Source: Rugalucina vietnamica (taxonomy: Eukaryota; Mollusca; Bivalvia; Lucinida; Lucinidae). From it: a stretch of DNA of 64,000 nt. Below are positions 44,949-57,131 of this stretch, piece by piece. Every line of letters begins with the position of its first letter. Position 1 is the stretch's first letter. A model generated the notes under the pieces. That model made no database searches. It was not told where the DNA came from and was given only the letters and a program-made list of their open reading frames with translations. The position numbers were made by a program, and so were the translations under genes. The DNA is taken from the NCBI GenBank assembly GCA_964017185.1, contig OZ024869.1:59856761-59920760 (forward strand), given 5' to 3'.

Positions 44949-46728
44949 CGTTCAACTGGCGAACACATGCAACAAAAAACTTCTGATAAAACCAAGCCCA
45001 AATCAGAACCAAATACACCGGAGATACAGCGATTATCATTTTCACATTATCATAAACCATTTTCACTGGACAGCGAAATTCATAAAGAAAGAAAGTTAAA
45101 TAAAAACAAAAATAAGCGTTCAACTGGCGAACACATGCAACAAAAACTTTTGATAAAACCATGCCAAAATCCCAACCAATTACACCGGAAATACAGCGAT
45201 TATCATTATCATTAACAAAAAACATTTTCACTGGGACAGCGAAATTTCAAAAAAATAAGAAATTTAAGAAAAACAAAAATAGCATTCAACTGGCGAACAC
45301 ATTCAACAAAAACTTTTGATAAAACCAAACCAAAATCCCAACCAAATACACCGGAAATACAGCGATTATCATTATCATTGACAAAAAATAATTTCACTGG
45401 GACAGCGAAATTCATAAAGAAAGAAAATTAAATAAAAACGAAAAAAGCGCTCAACTGGCGAAAACATGAAACAAAAACTTGTGATAAAACCAAGCGAAAA
45501 TCCCAACCAAATACACCGGAAATACAGCGATTATCATTATCATTAACAAAAAACATTTTAACTGGGACAGCGAAATTCATACAGTAAGAAAATTAAATCA
45601 AAACAAAAATAGCGTTCAACCCGCGAACAAATGCAACAAAAACTTTTGATAAAACCAAGCCCAAATTCCATCCAAATACACAGGAAATACGGCGTTTATC
45701 ATTATCATTAACAAAAACCATTTTCAAAAAATAGCGTTCAACTGGCGAACACAAACAGCAAAAACTTTTGATAAAACCAAGCCAAAATCCCTCACAAATA
45801 CACCGGAAATACAGCAATTATCATAAACAATAACCATTTTCACTGGGACAGCGAAATTCATAAAGAAAGAAAATTAAATAAAAAACAAAAATGTCGTTCA
45901 ACTGGCGAACACATGCAACAAAATCTTTTGATAAAACCATGCCCAAATCACAACCAAATACACCGAAAATACAGCGATTATCATTATCATTAACAAAAAC
46001 CATTTTCACTGGGACAGCAAAATTCATAAAGAAAGAAAATCAAATAAAAACAAAAATAGCGTTCAACTGGCGAACACATGCAACAACAAACTTTTGATGA
46101 AACCAAGCCCAAATTCCAACCAAATACACCGGAAATACAGCGATTATCATTTACAAAAAACTTTCTTTTTGGGACAGCGAAATTCATAAAGAAAGAAAAT
46201 TAAATAAAAACAAAAATAGCGTTAAAATGGCGAACACATGCGACACAAACTTTTGATAAAGCCTAGTCAAAACCCCTAACAAATACACCAGCAATACAGC
46301 GATTATCATTATCATTAACAAAAAACATTTTCACTGGGACAGAGAAATTCATATAGAAAGAAAATTAAATAAAGACAAAAACAGCGTTCAACCGGCGAAC
46401 ACATGCAACAAAAACTTTTGATAAAACTAGGCCAAAATCCTAACCAAATACACCGGAAATACAGCGATTATCATTATCATTAACAAAAACCATTTTCACT
46501 GGGACAGCAAAATTCATAAAGAAAAAAAAAATAAAACAAAGATAGCGTTCAACTGGCGAACACATGCAACAAAATCTTTTGATAAAACCATGCCCAAATC
46601 ACAACCAAATACACCGGAAATACAGCGATTATCATTATCATTAACAAAAACCATTTTCACTGGGACAGCGAAATTCATAAAGAAAGTAAATTAAATAAAA
46701 ACAAAAAAGCGTTGAACTGGCGAACATA
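44949..46728 (+). repeat. 164 bp satellite, block B
   Basis: About 11 monomers continuing block A after the retrotransposon array. The first monomers are near-identical to block C from 52766 onward. The block ends with ACATA, whose TA (46727-46728) is the target duplication of the next insertion. Confidence 0.9.
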
Positions 46729-46755
46729 CGAGGGTTGGGATTTAAGTTCGTAGAC

Positions 46756-48585
46756 TTTTGCCATTGATTTTATATTAATGCATTAATCTGATATTTGGTG
46801 CATTATTATAAAGGAGCAAACTCTCATTGTTTCGTTTTTAAAATAGTTTTCAAAAGATCATGCACAGTGCACATTAAAATGGTCTCCATAGCAACCTAGG
46901 TTTCGCCACCCGGGGCACGCCATATTTTTTTATAATTCTGAAGCTATAATACTTTGAAGAACATACAAATAATTATTATACTGTATATCAAAATTTGAGT
47001 TAAATCAATTGGAGGCAATGTAGTATCATGTTATTATCTCTGTTTAAAGGACAAAATTCACGAACCAACTGAATCGGCCCTGTAAATTGCGGAAAAATCA
47101 AACTCGTTGTATTGAGTGGAAAACGTATTCAATAGCACAAGTAACATTTCATCTCTCAGGGTCTGAACTTTTTTTCCGATTATATTGGCCCGGGTCGGCA
47201 CTACAATGTGTTAAACATGGGTAGGTCGCCGGTTTTTCGTGTTTTTGGCCCGATTTTGCGTTTTCACTCACAGATTTGACTGTGGCCACAGCCTTTAACA
47301 ACGATGAAACTTTGAGAGTACAACAGTATTGCAATATGTTTTAGGTTTGTTCAGGTCTCGTTGTTGTTATTGCCTGTGACCATGGTTAAAAATAAACTTT
47401 TCTTCTCTTTTTGTCTTCCAAAACGTCCAAGGATGAGCGCGCCATTGAACGACGACGTCATCGAATCGGGGCACGTTGTAGTATGACGTCATTCAATTAA
47501 GCGCACCTTGCGGAACCGATAATTGATTGTGCTTTAATAAGATTTGTTGTGTGCAAGTGCTCGCTGAGAGAAAAACAAACAGAAACAAGCAAACGAACTT
47601 ACATACTGGACAAGACATGCTGAATTTGATTATGACCTGACAAATAGCTAAAATTATGAAACCAATTTTACGGATGCTCCTGTTGGAAACATTTTGAAGC
47701 CCTATATTATTTGTGACTGATTGATGCACACACACATGTATTCCCAAACACACACAGTTCCGTCTTAACACTCACGAAATTATGTTATCTACATGTGGTA
47801 TTTTAGAAATCTTACATTACGGAGTTTATTGTGTATGCTGGCTTCTTCCGTTGAATGCGCATTGTCAACAGAGATGTGCTTAGTTAAAGAAAAAAAAATC
47901 ATGCTACGGCAGGATGGTCTTCATCATAATCTTTATCGCTGCAGGTCACGTTCTTAATTCATAATTCATGTCACTGACGAAAATGCCGTTGCATTGTAAA
48001 GAGTAGGCAAGAAGTCTGTACTTCTAGTTCGCTTTTTAACACGAATAACGTGCTACACTCAGCTCCGCCTCAATTTTATGTGTATTTTTAGTATTGAAAG
48101 AGTAAAAACAATGTTGAAAGTTGTATTATTTAACGTAAAATTGCAGAGAAGTTTAAACTTTCACAAAAAAGATCGGTAATGATTTTGCCATCTGAGTAGT
48201 TTCCCTTCGCTTTTCGCTTATGGCAAGATCTAGTTGTTTTTTTTTATCCAAATGACAAAACTTGACAAGACGTGATCGTCTAAACCTTATTTGAGCCACA
48301 ACGTAGCCCGGAATAATTTATTAACTGCATCACAAATGCGTTAAAACAAAGCCTGTGTTGAGCCAGGGCATCTGCGCATTTTCACCAAAATATCGCCCGA
48401 GTAAGCCTAGCAACCGAAATCATAACGGTTTATCTTCCATTCCTTGCAATTTTAAAAGCACTAGATGGTACATGCTTAGGCAGTATCGTCTGTATATTCG
48501 TACTTCTACGTCTCTGTCTATTGATTGGTTGTATTGGTATTGTAGTGTTTTACATTCCACTCAATGGCCATGGTCATATAGAGAC
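46756..48585. other. Element interior, no gene seen
   Basis: Open frames below 95 codons and without recognisable domains. No splice-linked coding pattern I can support. Confidence 0.5.
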
Positions 48586-48589
48586 GGGA

Positions 48590-48695
48590 CCCCGGTTTAA
48601 AGTCTTATCCCGGTAAGAAAAGTTCGGAATCGAACTCACGATGTCAGCTGTGCACTTGGAGATTAGCTTAAAACACTATGTCACGGAGGCTTCGT
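48590..48695 (-). repeat. Possible diverged tRNA-derived SINE
   Basis: On the minus strand a B-box-like GAGTTCGATTCC lies about 60 bases downstream of an A-box-like GACATAGTGTTTTAAGC segment that follows GCCTCCG. No A tail or target duplication was found, so this is tentative. Confidence 0.4.
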
Positions 48696-49074
48696 TCTCT
48701 GTCTGTGTGTAAGTCTACACACGGCCTTCCACTTTGATAATTCGGCAAAATGGACAACAATAGCCTTCGTTCCCAAGGCTTAAAAGTTCCGACGCGATGG
48801 TCTTGTATACATTCCTTCCAAGCTAAAACGGTCGCTTGTACTCAATTCATTAGTGTACTGGGTAAACAAACCAACCCGATACCGACCATATATCACAGGA
48901 AACCAAGGAGAATCGGCTTCTCTGGAGTTGACAGTTTACACGGAAAGATATTGTAGCTATCTGAGACTGTTATTACCTAACTCAGGCTTCAAGTGCTAGA
49001 GAGAGAGTATGGGTCGTCCAGATATGATTCCAATACAGACAATAGATAAACAAAGTCGGGTGAAGATATGGGCC

Positions 49075-49345
49075 CCGTCCACTGGCACGTAAAGAAATAG
49101 ATCGACTGCTTGTGCCTCCAGACAAAGCTTCTACGCTTTTGACTGACCATCTGATTACACATTACTGGTTAAACGCTCAGGTCTGAGCCTACCCAGTAAA
49201 AGTGGTTCAAGTCAAAACCACCCATACATACAAACCATATGGGCCTAATTGGGCGGTTATATTTGAACACTTTTTGGATGCCATGGGTAAATGTCCTATA
49301 AAATGTGGGCAACATCTCGAAATGACCAAAGCTGTTGGAACGCTA
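49075..49345 (+). repeat. Dispersed repeat family R, copy 2
   Basis: Counterpart of 2380-2665: AAAGAAATAGATCGACTGCT, GGTCTGAGCCTACCCAG, AAAGTGGTTCAAGTCA, then TATAAAATG..GGCAACATCT.. and CAAAGCTGTTG. Unclassified. Confidence 0.6.
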
Positions 49346-49372
49346 AACCACAAAAACAGAACAAACAAATAA

Positions 49373-49375
49373 ATA

Positions 49376-49431
<56 letters not shown>

Positions 49432-49434
49432 AAA
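49373..49434 (+). repeat. (GAAA)n microsatellite
   Basis: About 15 tetranucleotide units. Confidence 0.95.
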
Positions 49435-49929
49435 TGTTGCTATCGTTCTGGCGATCCTTTGAACTGAAATGTAAATGATCCAATGTTTTACCCTTTCCAT
49501 GGTTCTGTTAAACGTAGATTGCTTAAAATGTTGGTTGATTCAAACGGGTTTGTCACGACCTTAAACAGGCGTACATGTAGATTGCCATTCAAGTGGCTCG
49601 TGACGGCATTTGAACTAGAAAGCGTACACAGAACTGCAAATAATCACATGTACAGAAACATGTAGCTTCTTGATCTATTGATATAAAAAAGAGCTCTTCG
49701 TGACATTTCTTATGTTACCCCATTTGACTGCGCGGTTGTGCAAGAGGTCTGAGGTTTCCAACCCGGGCTCATGACCGCGTGTAAACCATTTAGTCCTGGG
49801 CATCAAACAACAATACAAACCATTTTAAAGGAAAAAGATAATCTGCAGTTTCTTCTTCTTTAATCGCGATAATACTTAGTCTACGAAATGTGGATCTAGT
49901 ACTTAACGTTTTACGCAATAAATAAAGGG
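49435..49929. other. Element interior, no gene seen
   Basis: No recognised feature; frames are short and unmatched. Confidence 0.45.
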
Positions 49930-50115
49930 CAGTCGGGTGGCAATATGGGAACCCGGTCACCCGCCCCGGCATTTGGGCGTGAAGAATTGGCTTGGTTAGG
50001 TGGTTATATTTAAAGCCTATTTTGGTTGTCATGACATCCGTAATTTTGGGTGGGCTGCAAGTCCCATAAAAATGAGGCAACGTCCCGACATGATCATAGC
50101 TGTTGACCGAGACCT
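49930..50115 (+). repeat. Dispersed repeat family R, copy 3 (partial)
   Basis: Shares GGTGGTTATATTTAAA, CCCATAAAAATGAGGCAACG and CGACATGATCATAGCTGTTG with the same region of copies 1 and 2. Truncated at the 5' side. Confidence 0.55.
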
Positions 50116-52296
50116 AACAAACTGTGCGCTACCTGTATTGGAGTTGCTTCCCTTGAAAATAATGTGGCAAATAACAATCATTTTCCCATATTGTTTTGAA
50201 TATTATATTAGGGACGTTTTCTTTATCAATCAAATCAGATAAGATCTTTTTATATTAAAGGAGTTTCGCCTATCAAAGATAAAAATACATTTTAAAAGGT
50301 CTTTAAAATGAAAAACAAAAATCTTCTCGAATGCACTTTTTATGTTTAATATAAAAATTATACTTTCTCGTTTCGGTTTGGGTGAGCCTATCTGAAAAGC
50401 AAAGAGCTGAAAACATATTAAGACATAATTATACAATATATCTATCCCTTAACAATTGGTCGGAGATAGCAAGGGTCCCAGTTTAGTAACAGCCACTCCT
50501 TTGCATGCTTTTAAGACAATGGGATCGTGGTAATTCATGCAACTTGCGACTGTTAATGTTTGATCGATATTAGTATGATGCACCAATCATTTGTATCCCC
50601 GTCCCTCTAGGGCCTGGAGCGGGGACACAGAGGGGCTAAAGTGCATACATAACGCTGCTACGACAAGCGTATAACGTCATTAACGTTATAAATTCACTAC
50701 CCGCGTCGCGTGGGGTAGGGTATGTTAATGATGTCAGAAATGCTTTATAATTACGTCACATGTTTCAAAAATGCATTTTCGATCTCAGGAGACCTACGTC
50801 TATCTGGTGTCCAAATTTCATTAATTTCTGATACAGGGCCGATTTTGGCCATTCGTGAACCTTGTCCTTTCGAGCTTTATGTGGATGGCTAATTTGGTAA
50901 AATTGGAGAAAATGTATAGCGCGTCGTAATTGAAAAATAACGTTAACGGGCAACGCGGAAACAAGAGAAATGATACCCCCCTTATATTAAATGAGCAAAC
51001 ATACCATAGAAACATGCAAAATGATAGTGATTTGATGTAAACTTGTAGAACAGATGATGCAGTTGTATTTAAATGGCATGTGAGATGTCAGATGGACGCA
51101 CTTGAATTTTACACGATGAGAAATGTACACGCCTACGATTCATCTACAATGTCCATAGCCAGCATTCTTTTTTTTAAACACGAATATGCATAATGCACAT
51201 AAAAGTTAAGTATAAAAGCTATTTCTAATGATTATAGTATTTCGACAATTATAATTAACAAATTCCTGAATGAAAAGTTGCAAAACACTATATGTACGGC
51301 ATGTTGTTTGGTTTCAAACAAGGTGTTTCAATGCCGACATTTTATTGAAATTTGACGTATTTTCGACGTCAAAGTTCTCACGGCGTGCTCCGGGTGACGG
51401 AGGGTCATGGTGTTTCATTAATTGCTGTGCTCAACTCGTGGTCAATCCTGAATATATTTTTTCATATATCTGTAAATAGTGTTGTATGTTCAAGGTTATT
51501 TTAATGTATTATTACAAAGGGCGACCGAATCCTTTTACGCGAACCCTTCCGTGCCAGGACCAAATTTGTACGGAAGCGTTCCCGTATTTTGTTATAGATA
51601 CGCCAGTCTACTAAAACTTACCTAAAGCTTTTGGTTATAAAGTCCAAAAATCGTAAGGAGTAATCCAAATTGAAACAGAACAAATCACTTGCACGCGACA
51701 GACACACAGAACGCTGCTGATGTTGCCATGTCGATGTTGGTGTCACTAAAAATGGCACCAGCGCCGATCTGGTATTGTTATGCGAGCTCTTTGTGTGCAT
51801 GCCGAAATCTTTCATTCGATCAACAAATTTCCTTCTTAATCGTGCTCTCTATATATGAATGGATAGCCACCCTTGAAATTGCACGAGAATTGTATGCCTA
51901 TACTCGGATGACTGATTACATATAAAAATATGATGTAAGCTAGCTCGTAAGAAAAAGAGACGTACCGGTAATCGAACAAAATTTATATCTTTAGAGATCC
52001 AATATCAACATTACAAGAATATGTACAGTTTAATTATCTGTAATTTACAAAAGATAGATTTACACGCACAAAAGAATGATTAATTATACGTAGAAGAGGG
52101 GCCAGAGAGCTCAACTGGCTCGTTTGAGATCCAACATGTTCGTTGGTCTAAGAAAAATTACTTCCGAAGAGTTTGAACTCTTCACTCTTCTCTCCCTTGA
52201 ATTATTCGAGTCTTAACATCTAATTTACTTAGGTCGCCCTCATCATATGTCTATGTTTATATATGTTTATATATGTATAATATTATATATCATATG

Positions 52297-52297
<1 letters not shown>
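50116..52297. other. Element interior, no gene seen
   Basis: No transposase, RNA gene or known domain. A block near 50845-50870 is the inverted subterminal relative described for the element. Confidence 0.5.

Positions 52298-52338
<41 letters not shown>
52298..52338 (+). repeat. (TTA)n microsatellite
   Basis: About 13 perfect units. Confidence 0.95.
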
Positions 52339-52439
52339 TGTTTTTGTGTCTATTTGTATATTGTTTGTTAGATACCGCCATAACATTTTTCTTTTTGCAT
52401 GTCAGTTTACCTCATGTTTTTACATATATTGTAAACTGA

Positions 52440-52485
52440 GAGGAAACTAATAAACTTGAAACTTGAAAACTTGAAACTTGTGCTA
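52440..52485 (+). repeat. ACTTGAA-type tail with AATAAA
   Basis: CTAATAAACTTGAAACTTG followed by two more ACTTGAA-like units. It contains a canonical AATAAA. This kind of short tandem tail is typical of non-LTR retrotransposon 3' ends; it may be a 5'-truncated LINE tail or a gene-derived 3' end. Undecided. Confidence 0.4.
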
Positions 52486-52629
52486 AAACCATATTGGGTA
52501 GAATCGTGCTTAGTATCTCATATTATAGGTAAAACAATGTATTTTCAGATTATACAATTTTAATTTCTATATGAAAGGCATCTGAACTTTTATAAAGACA
52601 GTCTACGAACTTAAATCCCAACCCACGTA

Positions 52630-55600
52630 TGCAACAAATACTTTTGATAAAACCAAACAAAATCACAACCAAATACACCGGAAATACTGCGATTGCCATT
52701 GTCATTAACAAAAACCATTTTCACTGGGACAGCGAAATTCATAAAGAAATAAATAAAAACAAAAATAGCGTTCAACTGGCGAACACATGCAACAAAAAAC
52801 TTATGATAAAACCAAGCCCAAATCAGAACCAAATACACCGGAGATACAGCGATTATCATTTTCACATTATCATAAACCATTTTCACTGGAACAGCGAAAT
52901 TCATAAAGAAAGAAAGTTAAATAAAAACAAAAATAAGCGTTCAACTGGCGAACACATGCAACAAAAACTTTTGATAAAACCATGCCAAAATCCCAACCAA
53001 TTACACCGGAAATACAGCGATTATCATTATCATTAACAAAAAACATTTTCACTGGGACAGCGAAATTTCAAAAAAATAAGAAATTTAAGAAAAACAAAAA
53101 TAGCATTCAACTGGCGAACACATTCAACAAAAACTTGTGATAAAACCAAGCGAAAATCCCAACCAAATACACCGGAAATACAGCGATTATCATTATCATT
53201 AACAAAAAACATTTTAACTGGGACAGCAAAATTCATACAGTAAGAAAATTAAATCAAAACAAAAATAGCGTTCAACCCGCGAACAAATGCAACAAAAGCT
53301 TTTGATAAAACCAAGCCCAAATTCCAACCAAATACACAGGAAATACGGCGTTTATCATTATCATTAACAAAAACCATTTTCACTGGGACAGCGAAATTCA
53401 TAAAGAAAGAAAATTAAATAAAAAAAAAATAGCGTTCAACTGGCGAACACAAACAGCAAAAACTTTTGATAAAACCACTCCAAAATCCCTCACAAATACA
53501 CCGGAAATACAGCGATTATCATAAACAATAACCATTTTCACTGGGACAGCGAAATTCATAAAGAAAGAAAATTAAAAAAAAAAAATGTCGTTCAACTGGC
53601 GAACACATGCAACAAAATCTTTTGATAAAACCATGCCCAAATCACAACCAAATACACCGGAAATACAGCGATTATCATTATCATTAACATGAACAATTTT
53701 CACTGGGACAGCGAAATTCATAAAGAAAGTAAATTAAATAAAAACTAAAAAGCGTTGAACTGGCGAACACATGCAACAAAAACTTTTGATAAAACCAAAC
53801 AAAATCACAACCAAATACACCGGAAATACTGCGATTGTCATTTTACTTAACAAAAACCATTTTCACTGGGACAGCCAAATTCAAAAAGAATTAAATAAAA
53901 ACAAAAAAGCATTCAACTGGCGAACACATGCAACAAAAAACTTTTGATAAAACCAAGCCCAAATCACAACCAAATACACCGGAGATACAGCGATTATCAT
54001 TTTCATTTTCATAAACCATTTTCACTGGGACAGCGAAATTCATGAAGAAAGAAAGTAAAATAAAAACAAAAATAAGCGTTCAACTGGCGAACACATGCAA
54101 CAAAAACTTTTGATAAAACCATGCCCAAATCCCAACCAATTACACCTGAAATACAGCGATTATCAGTATCATTCACAAAAAACATTTTCACTGGGACAGC
54201 GAAATTCAAAAAATAAGAAATTTAAGAAAAACAAAAAAAAGCATTCAACTGGCGAACACATGCAACAAAAACTTTTGATAAAACCAAACCAAAATCCCAA
54301 CCAAATACACCGGAAATACAGTGATTATCATTATCATTGACAAAAAAAACTATTTCACTGGGACAGCGAAATTCATAAAGAAAGAAAATTAAATAAAAAC
54401 GAAAAAAGCGTTCAACTGGCGAACACATGCAACAAAAACTTGTGATAAAACCAAGCGAAAATTCCAACCAAATAAACCGGAAATACAGCGATTATCATTA
54501 TCATTCACAAAAAAAACATTTTCACTGGGACAGCGAAATTCAAAAAATAAGAAATTTAAGAAAAACAAAAAATAGCATTCAACTGGCGAACACATGCAAC
54601 AAAAACTTTTGATAAAACCAAACCAAAATTCCAACCAAATACACCGGAAATACAGTGATTATCATTATCATTGACAAAAAAACTATTTCACTGGGACAGC
54701 GAAATTCATAAAGAAAGAAAATTAAATAAAAACGAAAAAAGCGTTCAACTGGCGAACACATGCAACAAAAACTTGTGATAAAACCAAGCGAAAATTCCAA
54801 CCAAATAAACCGGAAATACAGCGATTATCATTATCATTAACAAAAACCATTTTAACTGGGACAGCGAAATTCATACAATAAGAAAATTAAATAAAAACAA
54901 AAATAGCGTTCAACCCGCGAACACATGCAACAAAAACTTTTGATAAAACCAAGCCCAAATTCCAACCAAATACACCGGAAATACGGCGTTTATCATTATC
55001 ATTAACAAAAACCATTTTCACTGGGACAGCGAAATTCATAAGGAAGGAAAATTAAATCAAAACAAAAATAGCGTTCAACTGGCGAAAACATACAGCAATG
55101 ATAAAACAAAGCCAAAATCCAAACCAAATACACCGGAAATGCAGCGATCATCATTATCATTAACACTAAAAACAACAAAACATTTCACTAGGGCAGCGAA
55201 ATTCATAAAACTAGAAAATTAAATAAAAACGAAAAAAGTGTTCAACTGGCACACATGCAACAAAACATTTTGATAAAACCAAGCCCAAATCACAACCAAA
55301 TGCACCGGAAATACAGAGATTATCATTATCATTAACAAAAACCATTTTCACTGGGACAGCGAAATTCATTAAGAAAGAAAATTAAATAAAAAAAAAAATG
55401 GCGTTCAACTCGCGAACACATGCAACAAAAACTTTTGATAAAACCATGCCAAAATCTCAACCAAAAACACTGGAAATACAGCGAAAATACAAACAAAAAA
55501 AAGCGTTCAACTGGTGAACACATGCAACAAAAACTTTTGATAAAACCATGCGAAAATCCCAACCAAATACACCGGAAATACGGCGATTATCATTATCATT

Positions 55601-57131
55601 AACAAAAACCATTTTCACTGGGACAGCCTTATTCATAAAGAAAGAAAATTAAATACATACAAAATTAGCGTTCAACTGGCGAACACATGCAACAAAACGT
55701 TTGATTAAACCAAGCCAAAATCCCAACCAAATTCACCGGAAATAGAGCGATTATCATTATCATTAACAAAAATATCATTTTTACTGGGACAGCAAAATTC
55801 ATAAAGCAAGAAAATAAAATAAAAACAAAAAAGCGTTCAACTGGCGAACACATGCAACAAAAACTTTTGATAAAACGAAGCCAAAATCCCAACCAAGTAC
55901 AACGAAAATACAGCGATTATCATAAACGAAAAACATTTTCACTGGGACAGCGAAATTCATAAAGAAGGAAAATTAAATAAAAACAAAAATAGCGTTCAAC
56001 TGGCGAACACACGCAACACTAACTTTTGATAAAACCAACCTCAAATCCCAACCAAATACACCGGAAATACAGCGATTATCATTATCGTTATCAAAAATTA
56101 TTTTCACTGGGACAGCGAAATTCATAAAGAAAGAAAATTAAATAAAAACAAAAATAGCGTTCAACCCGCGAACACATGCAACAAAAACTTTTGATAAAGC
56201 CAAGCCAAAATCCCAGCCAAATACACCGGGAATGCAGCGATTATCATTATCATTAAAAAAAAAAAAAAAAAAAAAAAAAAACATTTTTACTGGGGCAGCG
56301 AAATTCATAAAACTAGAAAATTAAGTAACAACAAAAATAGCGTTCAACTGGCGAACACATGCAACAAAATGTTTTGATTAAACCAAGACAAAATCCCAAC
56401 CAAATACACCGGAAATACAGCGATTATCATTATCATTAATAAAAACCATTTTAACTGGGACAGCGAAATTCATACAGTAAGAAAATTAAATAAAAACAAA
56501 ATTAGCGTTCAACTGGCGAACACATGCAACAAAAATTTTTGATACAACCAAGCCAAATGTCTAACCAAATACACGGGAAATAAAGCGATTATCATTATCA
56601 TGAACAAAAACCATTTTAACTGGGACAGCGAAATTCATAAAAAAAGGAAAATTAAATAATAAACAAAAATAGCGTTCAACTGGCGTACACATGCAACAAA
56701 AACTTTAAATAAAACCCTGCCATAATCCTAACCAGTTACACCGGAAATTCAGCGATTATCATTATCATTTACATAAATCATTTTCAATGGGACAGCGAAA
56801 TTCATAAAGAAAGAAAAATAAATAAAAACAACTGGCGAACACATGCAACAAAAACTTTTGATAAAACCATGCCCAAATCACAACCAAATACACCGGAAAT
56901 ACAGCGATTATCATTTTCATAAACAAAAACCATTTTCACTGGGACAGCGAAATTCATAAAGAATTAAATAAAAACAAAAATAACCAAAGAAAATCACAAC
57001 CAAATACACCGGAAATACTGCGATTGTCATTATCATTAACAAAAAACATTTTCACTAGGACAGCGAAATTCATAAAGAATTAAATAAAAACAAAAATAAC
57101 GTTCAACTGGCGAACACATGCAACAAAAACT
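52630..57131 (+). repeat. 164 bp satellite, block C
   Basis: About 27 monomers of the same satellite as blocks A and B, with variable small deletions (for example near 45725, 55480 and 56980 a monomer is cut short). The sequence at 52763-52780 (TAGCGTTCAACTGGCG) is an uninterrupted version of the retrotransposon target site. The reverse-strand frames that recur in each monomer are by-products of the repetition. Confidence 0.92.
56256..56281 (+). repeat. A homopolymer within satellite
   Basis: About 26 A residues replacing the usual AACAAAAACC of one monomer; a slippage expansion. Confidence 0.9.

Larger units (their letters stand above)
46729..52627. mobile_element. 5.9 kb TA-flanked element with 27 bp inverted termini
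   Basis: The left terminus 46729-46755 (CGAGGGTTGGGATTTAAGTT..) matches the reverse complement of the right terminus 52601-52627 at 26 of 27 bases. TA lies on both sides (46727-46728, 52628-52629), and the uninterrupted satellite site ACATATGCAAC is seen at 23881-23890. TA duplication with short inverted ends indicates a Tc1/mariner-type insertion, but 5.9 kb is large for that group and no transposase frame is visible. Subterminal blocks near 47045-47090 and 50840-50870 are inverted relatives (AAAGGACAA..TTCACGAA..ATCGGCCCTGTA). Confidence 0.85.

Noticed and set aside
44926..57000. Recurring 60-80 codon reverse-strand frames reading like MNFAVPVK..FVNDNDNRCISG
   Set aside because: They repeat once per 164 bp satellite monomer, the monomer length is not a multiple of three, and they shift or stop from monomer to monomer. 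By-product of the satellite, not genes.
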